Shown in pieces: positions 1 through 6,217 of a stretch of DNA of 33,271 bases. This stretch comes from Planctomycetota bacterium (lineage in GTDB: Bacteria; Planctomycetota; Phycisphaerae; WQYP01), in the NCBI GenBank assembly GCA_021852275.1, contig JAJZNX010000136.1, positions 1 to 33,271 on the forward strand, read 5' to 3'. The translations under genes were made by a program, and so were the position numbers. Within the stretch, counting starts at the first letter, position 1; every line of letters starts with the position of its first letter. The notes below the pieces were generated by a model that had not been told where the DNA came from, made no database searches, and worked only from the letters and a program-made list of their open reading frames with translations.

Positions 1-603
1 GCCGGCATGGGCGGATTAGCCATCCGCAAATTCTTAAGCTGCACGGAAATGTCCGGCTGCGATGCAGTAACGGGAGCAGTTAAATTGTCGCTCGTGGCTG
101 ACATTATGGTTAGTTTGCCAAGGAACCGCGCCAAAGTAAAGGACAGGCTCCGGCCAGCGGGCGTGAAGGCTTGAAGCTCGACCCGCGCCTGGCCACCGCC
201 GATAACCGCCCACCAGCCTGCAACAACGGCCCAAGGCTGTTTTTGCCAACCGGTAGGCCTGCGGCCCCTATAAAAAGCGGCTCTGCGGCTCTGCGGGTAC
301 ACCGGCAAAAAATCTCTGTAAAAAATTTAACTTTCCCCCTGCTTTCGGCTGATAGTAAAAACAACCAGCGCGAGTTGGCGTTGGTTAAGCAATCTCCGGC
401 AAAGCCGGGATTGTGAAAAGAGTTGAATAGAGACGAGAGAAGAGATTCACTTTACCGGGGTAATCAACCCCAATACTTTCTTCTCACGCGAAGTAAAAAA
501 AGCGTTTTCGCAAGGCCGGTGTGTGCCGGGTTGCGATCTGGATTTTCGCCCATGGCGGCGGCGATTTCCAACATAACGTGCCGCCTAAGCAGGGAGAGTT
601 TAT
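1..603. other. Non-coding / unassigned region upstream of the PEP-CTERM gene
   Basis: No gene is recognisable in this 0.6 kb. Short open frames exist on both strands but none has a convincing ribosome site or family resemblance. A frame open from base 1 to about 173 on the plus strand could be the tail of a gene entering from the left, but its translation is not recognisable. The right part looks like a structured leader: a stem at 390-413 (about 10 bp with one bulged T and an AAA loop), a weaker stem at about 366-385 and a small GGGGT/ACCCC hairpin at 457-471. A Shine-Dalgarno sequence (GGGAGAG, 592-598) sits just before the ATG at 604. No consensus promoter could be defined. Confidence 0.5.
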
Positions 604-1347
604 ATGTTGTCTACTCGCAGTTTGCTCATTGGTGCGTGTGCCGTTGCTCTGGCCGGTGTGGCGGTGCCAACCCTTCAGGCCAATGTCATACAAACCTTTT
701 CCGTGGTCAACGCCAATGTCGGCGACGGAACCAACCTGGCCGACGCCACCATCGCCTTTGATGTCAGCTCTACCAACAACACCATTAGTGTTACCATCAC
801 CAACGCCAGCGTTATGCATGCCGCCAATGAATTATTGCGCAGTGTCAGCTTTGACGTGCAGACCGGCGGAGGCACCGTACCCAGTTCGCCCAGTGCTTTG
901 GCCTTATCTGATGGCCAAAGTGTAACCGTGGCTGCCGGTGGGGCCGCCACCATTACGCCGCTCTCCGGTCTTTCCGCGTTGGGTTCCAACGCATGGACGA
1001 TTTCACCCACCGGGCCAGGTAACACCAGCACCTTTCTTTTAACCAGCAGCGGACCTAAATACCTGGTCATCGGGCCGTCGCCGTATATCGATGCCAATGC
1101 CAGCATTGCCGGAAACAATGCCCATAGTGTCTTTCTTGGCAACAGCCCTGCCTTTACCTTCCACATGCAGAATCTTGCCGCAGCGGACAGCATTAACAAT
1201 GTGGTGGTCGGCTTTGGAACCGGGTCCGATGTGGTATCCGCAAATCTGCTGAGTCCTACCACGGTTCCAGAGGCTTCCACTCTGGCCTTGTTGGCAGTTG
1301 GTTCGAGTTTATTACTGGTAAGCCGCCGGAGGCCGCATTCGGCCTGA
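604..1347 (+). CDS. PEP-CTERM sorting domain protein (secreted/surface)
   Basis: 247 aa. The N-terminus is a classic Sec signal peptide (hydrophobic stretch of roughly residues 7-24, ending near ALQA). The middle, about residues 27-215, is rich in Thr, Ser, Asn, Ala and Gly with no charged catalytic motif, so it is probably a beta-rich extracellular domain of unknown role. The C-terminus carries the PEP-CTERM tripartite signal: VPEAST at 221-226, a hydrophobic helix to about 239 and a basic RRR at 241-243. Known for the family: such proteins are exported, processed by an exosortase at the membrane and often glycosylated or built into matrix. No exosortase gene lies in this window, so the enzyme must be encoded elsewhere. 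The start is supported by GGGAGAG five to six bases upstream. The gene is monocistronic, with a strong terminator 40 bp downstream. Confidence 0.9.
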   Translation: MLSTRSLLIGACAVALAGVAVPTLQANVIQTFSVVNANVGDGTNLADATIAFDVSSTNNTISVTITNASVMHAANELLRSVSFDVQTGGGTVPSSPSALALSDGQSVTVAAGGAATITPLSGLSALGSNAWTISPTGPGNTSTFLLTSSGPKYLVIGPSPYIDANASIAGNNAHSVFLGNSPAFTFHMQNLAAADSINNVVVGFGTGSDVVSANLLSPTTVPEASTLALLAVGSSLLLVSRRRPHSA

Positions 1348-1387
1348 CGCGCTTACCGTTTTACCAAGCCCGCCTTTTTCACGCTCC

Positions 1388-1425
1388 ACGCCCCGGGGTT
1401 GATTCCACCCCGGGGCGTCCTTTTT
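1388..1425 (+). terminator. Intrinsic terminator after the PEP-CTERM gene
   Basis: Perfect 11-bp GC-rich stem (1388-1398 with 1408-1418; one more T-A pair is possible), 9-nt loop, followed on the plus strand by CCTTTTTG. The reverse direction has no T-run, so it serves the plus-strand gene and not the minus-strand oxidoreductase that ends at 1455. Confidence 0.9.
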
Positions 1426-1454
1426 GCCCCGGTGATCTGCCGCACGAACCTGGA

Positions 1455-3053
1455 TTATCCCAGCACCATGCCGGCGGCCACCAAACGCGAGCGCAGCAGG
1501 GAATAATCCACCGCCTGCACCGCACACCGCGCACCAAGAACACAGTGCGCAGCATGCGCCGCCACTTCGCCCAGCGCCATGAACACCGGCTCCATGCGCA
1601 CCGATCCATAAGCAATGTGCGACGCAGACACACACACCGGCACCAGCAGATTTTCGCATTCACCGCTGCGCGGCACCATCGACCGGTAGGAAATGCCATA
1701 CGGCCCGGCGCAAGGCACCTGCACATCCCCTTCATTGAGGACGCGGGCTTGACCCCCATCCATTTTGCTGAACCGGCAACAGTTGTGCGAATCCATGGCG
1801 TAACTCCCCATAGCCACCGGATCCGGGCAGCGTCGCGTCAGGCGGCAGTCATGCTCAGTTAATACGTAATCACTGATCAATCTACGTGCCTCGCGTACGT
1901 AAAGTTGGTGCGGCCAGTGGCCGGTGGTGGTGAATTCATCCCGGGACAGCCCCCAACGCGTATAGGCATCACGGTAGCGCTCTGGAATTTCCGGACAATG
2001 CGCCATGTGCCAATAAAAGCCGGTCTGATAGCTCACGTGCTTCTGAAAAATACGCTCGCGCTCTTCGTAATTCCCCCGCGGCCAATCCCAGCTTTCCCCG
2101 ATAAAATCGCTGGAGACCGGCCCGTGGTTGTTGGTATCCGTTTTATGAAAACCTCCGGCCGTTGGCGGCGCGAGTATATCAAATTTGGCCGGCACCCCGG
2201 AAGACCCCCGTAGCTGATCATTGTACGCGTCTTTTTCGCCCTGAAACCAGCGCGTGGCCAGAATGTAATTTTCCGGATTAAAATCCCGGGGTCTGGCCCA
2301 ATCGACGCGCAGTGCCGGATCATCGGTCATGCACACCCGAAAGCAGTAGGCCTGCACGCGGCCGTCACCCTGGCCCTGTCGCAACGACAAATCTTCGTCC
2401 ATAATGCCCGGCAGCAGGCCACTGCCGACATCGCCCGGCCGTACGTACGGGTCTACCGGATGGCTGAACTGGTGCAGGTTACGTACCTGAATGCCGTTAA
2501 GCGTTTCACCGTAGGTGGCATTACTTTCGCGTCCAACCGTATGGGTGACTCCGGCCAGGGCGAGTAAATCACCTTCGTACGTAGCATCAATAAACACGTT
2601 GCCATGCACCTGCAGTCCGCCCAACATGGTCATCAGCGCGATCCGCCGTCCGTCCATCGTTACCGATTCGATATACGCACCCGTCCGCACCGGCACTTTG
2701 GCTTCCTCCAGCATCCGTTGGATGACCTTCGTGGCCGCGGAAGGTTCAAAAGACCATATTTCGTCATGTCCGTAGAGCCGGCCCACATCCCGATAAAATT
2801 GGCGGGCCATGCCGCTGATGATGTTTTTATTGCCATAATCGGTCCAGCCCAGACCGCCGGTGGTCATACCGCCGAGATGTTTACCGGGGTGTAGAAGCAA
2901 CGTGCTAAGACCCAGCCGCCGGGCGGCAACCGCCGCAAAAACGCCCGCAGATGTTCCGCCGTATACCACCATTTGGGCGTGCAAGGCCTGTGCTTGCTTT
3001 GGTATCCAGGACTCAGCAAAATAATGCAACCCTGGAAATATTTCCGCCATCAT
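1455..3053 (-). CDS. FAD-dependent oxidoreductase
   Basis: 532 aa from the preferred start. An ADP-binding Rossmann motif (VVYGGTSAGVFAA) lies about 30 residues from the start, followed by the conserved LLLHPGKHLGGMTTGGLGWTD segment (hydrophobic strand, then Gly-rich FAD contact) and DATYEGDLLALAG. This arrangement is typical of the FAD_oxidored family (PF12831), common in planctomycetes and often annotated as xanthan-lyase-like or sugar-associated oxidoreductase; the substrate is unknown. No signal peptide is visible. The start at 3053 (ATGATG, alternative 3050) is preferred over a longer open frame because GGAG lies five bases upstream and the longer form would run into trpG. A 9-bp inverted repeat (3093-3116) lies 40 bp upstream and may be an operator. 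It is downstream of trpG in the same direction, but the 91-bp gap and the operator-like site suggest separate control. Confidence 0.85.
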   Translation of the reverse strand: MMAEIFPGLHYFAESWIPKQAQALHAQMVVYGGTSAGVFAAVAARRLGLSTLLLHPGKHLGGMTTGGLGWTDYGNKNIISGMARQFYRDVGRLYGHDEIWSFEPSAATKVIQRMLEEAKVPVRTGAYIESVTMDGRRIALMTMLGGLQVHGNVFIDATYEGDLLALAGVTHTVGRESNATYGETLNGIQVRNLHQFSHPVDPYVRPGDVGSGLLPGIMDEDLSLRQGQGDGRVQAYCFRVCMTDDPALRVDWARPRDFNPENYILATRWFQGEKDAYNDQLRGSSGVPAKFDILAPPTAGGFHKTDTNNHGPVSSDFIGESWDWPRGNYEERERIFQKHVSYQTGFYWHMAHCPEIPERYRDAYTRWGLSRDEFTTTGHWPHQLYVREARRLISDYVLTEHDCRLTRRCPDPVAMGSYAMDSHNCCRFSKMDGGQARVLNEGDVQVPCAGPYGISYRSMVPRSGECENLLVPVCVSASHIAYGSVRMEPVFMALGEVAAHAAHCVLGARCAVQAVDYSLLRSRLVAAGMVLG

Positions 3054-3092
3054 TATTCTCCAATTGCCGTAAAACCCGGCACAAATGTAATC

Positions 3093-3116
3093 ATAAGATG
3101 GACTTAACCATCTTAT
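3093..3116 (-). promoter_or_regulatory. 9-bp inverted repeat, possible operator of the FAD oxidoreductase
   Basis: ATAAGATGG and CCATCTTAT (9 bp, perfect) are separated by six bases, between trpG and the oxidoreductase. On the minus strand the right half runs into TATGAT (3095-3090), a plausible -10 element, so a bound repressor would cover the promoter. No T-run follows directly, so it is a poor terminator. The assignment as operator is inference. Confidence 0.4.
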
Positions 3117-3144
3117 CTGTCTTCTGCGATTTGCAGGCTTGAGT

Positions 3145-3735
3145 TTATGTACTGACCAGATTGCTCTTGATCGCCAGAAAGTTTGCCAGCAGGCGATTGC
3201 CATCTTCAGTCAAAAAGCTTTCCGGATGAAACTGCACCCCGTGCAAAGGCCACTGTCGGTGCCGCACACCCATGATTTCCTTTTCCTGGGTCCACGCACA
3301 GACCACAAAATCTTCAGGCAAGGTGCCAGGCCGAATAACCAAGCTATGATACCGTGTAGCTGCAAAAGGATTGTTCATGCCCGCAAAGACTCCTTGCCCA
3401 TCATGATGGATCGGCGAGGTTTTGCCGTGCATCAGACGCCAGTTCCGCTCTACCACGGCCCCGTAAGTATGGCCTATACATTGATGGCCCAGGCATACGC
3501 CCAAAATCGGTATGCGCGACGCAAAGGTTTGCAGCACGCTGTTGCTGATACCGGCTTCACGTGGCGTGCAAGGGCCGGGTGAAATGATGATATGGTCCGG
3601 CTGAAGCGCGGCAATGCTTTCCACCGTGACTTTATCATTGCGAAACACCTCAATGTGGTACTTCGCATCCAATTCACCAATCCGCTGCACCAGATTGTAG
3701 GTAAAAGAGTCGTAATTATCGATTAACACTATCAT
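3145..3735 (-). CDS. trpG: Anthranilate/aminodeoxychorismate synthase glutamine amidotransferase subunit
   Basis: 196 aa, the usual length of a stand-alone TrpG/PabA. It is a class I glutamine amidotransferase: it hydrolyses glutamine and channels ammonia to a chorismate-binding partner (TrpE or PabB) for anthranilate (tryptophan) or aminodeoxychorismate (folate). Visible signatures: IDNYDSFTYNL at the N-terminus, the oxyanion loop SPGPCTP (52-58), nucleophile Cys81 in GVCLGHQ and the His170/Glu172 pair in FHPES. No partner gene is nearby, so an amphibolic TrpG/PabA role is possible and the symbol could equally be pabA. The start has no Shine-Dalgarno sequence. Instead a perfect TATAAT sits eight bases upstream of ATG, suggesting a leaderless mRNA. 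It borders the candidate replication origin. Confidence 0.92.
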   Translation of the reverse strand: MIVLIDNYDSFTYNLVQRIGELDAKYHIEVFRNDKVTVESIAALQPDHIIISPGPCTPREAGISNSVLQTFASRIPILGVCLGHQCIGHTYGAVVERNWRLMHGKTSPIHHDGQGVFAGMNNPFAATRYHSLVIRPGTLPEDFVVCAWTQEKEIMGVRHRQWPLHGVQFHPESFLTEDGNRLLANFLAIKSNLVST

Positions 3736-3773
3736 AAAGGCAGATTATACGCAGAGGATGGCACGTTGTGCCA
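3736..3773 (-). promoter_or_regulatory. Candidate promoter of trpG (leaderless)
   Basis: Minus-strand TATAAT at 3749-3744 lies eight bases before the ATG at 3735, so transcription would start at or one to two bases before the start codon. The -35 position at 17-bp spacing reads GGCACA (3772-3767, matches only in ACA). It overlaps a TGGCAC-GTT-GTGCCA inverted repeat (3759-3773) that could be a regulator site. Confidence 0.4.
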
Positions 3774-3921
3774 CCTGATCTACACGTCCAGCAACCAGAA
3801 TTGTAACCAAAATGGAGCGATTGGTACAAAATTTGTCTGCACCATTACTACCCACAGAGATTGGTTGATAAATCAACCACAACCACTTTGCAAACCCCTG
3901 TCAACAACAATGTTAATGCCT

Positions 3922-3930
3922 TGTGGATAA
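3922..3930 (-). promoter_or_regulatory. DnaA box 1
   Basis: Exact TTATCCACA (extended to TTATCCACAA) on the minus strand within the AT-rich region upstream of trpG. Confidence 0.75.
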
Positions 3931-4056
3931 CCTATCATCCATTAAGCTTGTAACACAATGAAAATCAATACTTTACCGAATTTCCTTAAAAATCATTAAC
4001 ACGATCTGTCAACAACTTAAACATTCAACAGCCTATAATGTTCACGCTCAAACAAA

Positions 4057-4065
4057 TTATCCACA
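4057..4065 (+). promoter_or_regulatory. DnaA box 2
   Basis: Exact TTATCCACA (extended to TTATCCACAA) on the plus strand, immediately left of the most AT-rich segment. Confidence 0.75.
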
Positions 4066-4245
4066 ACAATTCACATTAAAATAAATAACATAAGTTTATA
4101 TTAAATTAATACTTACACAATTTAATCAGCCTCATTTCCACATACCGACAGCCGCTATCACTACCACTGTTACTTTATATCATTAATAATATGAACTCCC
4201 CGTGCCTGAACCCACATGTTTAACGAAAAAAGTTGCTGTTGGAAA

Positions 4246-4254
4246 TGTGGATAA
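4246..4254 (-). promoter_or_regulatory. DnaA box 3
   Basis: Exact TTATCCACA on the minus strand, right of the AT-rich segment and 30 bp beyond the end of dciA. Confidence 0.75.
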
Positions 4255-4284
4255 GATGTAAATAACTTGGTTCATCAGGCTATA

Positions 4285-4728
4285 TCAAAGTTGACTGCTG
4301 ATAGTTATTTTTATGCGATAAACGGCCCCTTTTGAGGCATTTTGGAGCTTGGCCAAAAGCCCTTGCCGTAAGTGGATATTTAGTTCCGCAGCAACCACGG
4401 CATTCGAGGCTATGACATGCAAAACTCCACGCGCCAATGACGCCAGCCGTGTGTGCCGACAAAGTTGAGGCGGCACCAGGGCGATCCAGTTTTCTGTAAT
4501 GTCGCCCAGCAGCTTTCCAGGTTTTGCTATGTGTTGCTTAAACCAGTCTTGCAGAATTGGCCCGAGCGGAGCTGGCGGATTTTCGGCGTTGACTCGCCGC
4601 AATGATATTTGTCGCTGTAATGACAACGCTTGAGCGCGAACCTTCGCGTCCTCAATGGCCGTTGCCAACGATTTGCCATGGTCCGTTTTGCTTTTGCCAA
4701 GCTTAGGATTGGACTTTGGCCGCGCCAT
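4285..4728 (-). CDS. dciA: DciA-like DUF721 protein, putative DnaB helicase loader/operator
   Basis: 147 aa. The C-terminal half (from about WIALVPPQLCRHTR through GVLHVIASNAVVAAEL to LLAKL) follows the DUF721 pattern: a Trp-containing helix, a short 'G-VL-V--' strand and a helix that packs on it. The N-terminus is basic and low complexity (Lys, Arg, Pro, Ser), as usual for this family and fitting DNA contact. Known for the family: DciA is the ancestral bacterial loader of the replicative helicase DnaB where DnaC/DnaI are absent. It lies 44 bp downstream of dnaN in the same direction and directly beside the candidate origin, which supports the replication role. The ribosome site is poor (AAGG directly before ATG), so coupling to dnaN translation is possible. 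Confidence 0.8.
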   Translation of the reverse strand: MARPKSNPKLGKSKTDHGKSLATAIEDAKVRAQALSLQRQISLRRVNAENPPAPLGPILQDWFKQHIAKPGKLLGDITENWIALVPPQLCRHTRLASLARGVLHVIASNAVVAAELNIHLRQGLLAKLQNASKGAVYRIKITISSQL

Positions 4729-4772
4729 ACCTTAAGCTCATTTCTTGCTGAGCGTTTCCGATTTAGTCGCCG

Positions 4773-5921
4773 TTACGAGGGCAGACTAACCGGCATAATG
4801 ACATAAAGAAAATCCGGACCGAGTCGCAAAATACCCGGCTTGGTGGACGCTTTCATTTCCAGCACAACCTCATCTACTGTGGCTACTTTCAAAGCATCAG
4901 CGAGATAATGCGGATTAAATCCTATATCTATGGGTTCGCCGGAATAAGATACATTCATGGTTACCTTGGCATCACCGGTCTCCGGAGCCCGACTTGTTAC
5001 CACCAGTTGCTTCGCACTAAACGAAAGTTTCACACCTTTGGATTCTTCATTGGTCAGCAGGGCAGAACGTTTCACCGCACTGAAAAATTCTTCGCGTTTA
5101 AGGGTCACTTTGCGGTCACAATCCTTAGGAATAACATCCTGGTAGGGTGGAAACAGACCTTCCACCAGAACACTGCTTAAAATAGTTCCGACACTGGTAG
5201 CGGGTTTGCCATCGGCGGTTTGTTCCACCACATGCGCGTAAAGCTTGTTTTCGCGAAATTGCAGATGCACAACATGCTCCGGATGCGCCAGAAGCCGTTC
5301 CAAAAGTGAAATTGCTTTCAACGGTACCACCGAAGATACCTCTTTAGCATCGGTTGCGGCCACCTGATCTTGCGTTTGAGCCAAGCGGTGACCGTCGGTT
5401 GCCACGAGCATCAGCTTTTTACCTTTGCGTTCAAAAAGCACTCCATTAATGGCATAGCGACTCATTTCTTTAGCGGCGGCGAAACGCGTCCGGTCCAGCA
5501 TCGTTTTCAACGTGCCGGCCGGCAGAGAGAAATCGGGCTGGCCTTCAAATCCGGTAATGGGTGGAAATTCTTCGGAATTAAAACCCAATAACTTGAAAAC
5601 GCTGTCTGAACCCGTGATGGTGGTTTGATCGCCATTGGTTTCCAGCACCAAGGTATCATCCGGAGCATTGGTGATGATTTCCAGAAATTTCATGGCCGGC
5701 AAAAGCGCTGATCCAGGCTCTTTTACTTCCACTTGTCCAAGTGTACTCTCCAGTGTTACTTCCATATCGGTGGCCATGACGCGCAAAGCGTTGCCACCGG
5801 GTTCGTTCAATGTGGAAATTTTCACACAGCCGAGAATAGGTTTGGGGGAACGGGCAGGAACCACATTGGCTGCCTGGCTCAGGATTTCAAGTAACGCTCC
5901 GCGATTTATGATTGCTTTCAT
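4773..5921 (-). CDS. dnaN: DNA polymerase III beta subunit (sliding clamp)
   Basis: 382 aa, normal for the family. It forms the ring-shaped dimer that tethers DNA polymerase III to DNA, with three repeated clamp domains. Recognisable segments include the N-terminal LLEILSQAANVVPARSPKPI, the second-domain RTRFAAAKEMSRYAINGVLF and the C-terminal end FLYVIMPVSLPS (peptide-binding pocket and MPVSL tail). The start at 5921 is chosen over a longer open frame because MKAIINR is the usual N-terminus and AGGAAG lies eight bases upstream. It is followed by dciA in the same direction and is divergent from gltB. Confidence 0.96.
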   Translation of the reverse strand: MKAIINRGALLEILSQAANVVPARSPKPILGCVKISTLNEPGGNALRVMATDMEVTLESTLGQVEVKEPGSALLPAMKFLEIITNAPDDTLVLETNGDQTTITGSDSVFKLLGFNSEEFPPITGFEGQPDFSLPAGTLKTMLDRTRFAAAKEMSRYAINGVLFERKGKKLMLVATDGHRLAQTQDQVAATDAKEVSSVVPLKAISLLERLLAHPEHVVHLQFRENKLYAHVVEQTADGKPATSVGTILSSVLVEGLFPPYQDVIPKDCDRKVTLKREEFFSAVKRSALLTNEESKGVKLSFSAKQLVVTSRAPETGDAKVTMNVSYSGEPIDIGFNPHYLADALKVATVDEVVLEMKASTKPGILRLGPDFLYVIMPVSLPS

Positions 5922-6089
5922 GGGTTTCACTTCCTGAAAATCCACAGATGATCGTGACCACCTTTTATGCGGCGGTAAATTTCGGATTATCTTAAAGGTG
6001 CGGGGAAAAAATAACAACCTCGGAACCTGTACACCCGGTGGGCATACACCCATCCACGCACACTATCTTCAGGAGGCGGCAGTTACATA

Positions 6090-6118
6090 TTGATACACCG
6101 CACCAAATTGGATAAAAT
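6090..6118 (+). promoter_or_regulatory. Sigma70-type promoter of gltBD
   Basis: TTGATA (6090-6095), 17-bp spacer, TAAAAT (6113-6118): five of six matches in each element. Predicted start is near 6125, giving a leader of about 93 nt before the TTG start codon of gltB. Confidence 0.65.
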
Positions 6119-6124
6119 TACAAG

Positions 6125-6217
6125 GCTCTATCCTCCGGAGAGGATGGGCCTGGCGGTTGAGGGTTTTTGCTTGGTGGGTGCTGGAGCCGATAAGCGGCTC
6201 ACTCGGAGGTTATTACA
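6125..6217 (+). promoter_or_regulatory. Structured 5' leader of gltB with possible SD/anti-SD pairing
   Basis: Two hairpins are visible: ATCCTC/GAGGAT (6130-6135 with 6140-6145, CGGA loop) and GAGCCG/CGGCTC (6184-6189 with 6195-6200). The second ends three bases before the Shine-Dalgarno sequence CGGAGG (6204-6209). CCTCCG inside the first hairpin (6132-6137) is exactly complementary to that SD, so the leader could switch between an SD-free two-hairpin fold and an SD-sequestered fold. It does not match any riboswitch class I can name. Confidence 0.4.

Larger units (their letters stand above)
3780..4284. other. oriC: Candidate chromosomal replication origin (oriC)
   Basis: About 0.5 kb of AT-rich non-coding DNA between trpG and dciA-dnaN. 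Three perfect TTATCCACA DnaA boxes are present: 3922-3930 (minus), 4057-4065 (plus) and 4246-4254 (minus). Weaker two-mismatch sites occur around 3874-3882 and 4134-4142. Bases 4081-4140 have only about 20% G+C by hand count and could be the unwinding element, lying between the second and third boxes. An 8-bp inverted repeat sits at 3862-3879. The neighbours are dnaN (sliding clamp) and dciA (helicase loader), which is the context expected of an origin even though dnaA is not in the window. No gene is seen inside. Confidence 0.75.

Noticed and set aside
110-364. 84-codon minus-strand frame near the left edge
   Set aside because: No ribosome site or recognisable domain; composition follows the DNA, and other frames overlap it.
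376-391. Sigma54-like promoter (GG-N10-GC) upstream of the PEP-CTERM gene
   Set aside because: Spacing is right, but the -24 box matches only TGGC and the -12 box is AAGCA instead of TTGCA; no activator gene is nearby. Too weak to list as a feature.
390-413. Possible cyclic-di-GMP riboswitch because of GGCAAAGCC
   Set aside because: The rest of the GEMM consensus is missing and the sequence is explained by a simple stem with an AAA loop.
675-1280. 201-codon open frame antisense to the PEP-CTERM gene
   Set aside because: Opposite a gene with clear signal peptide, sorting signal, ribosome site and terminator; the translation has no family resemblance.
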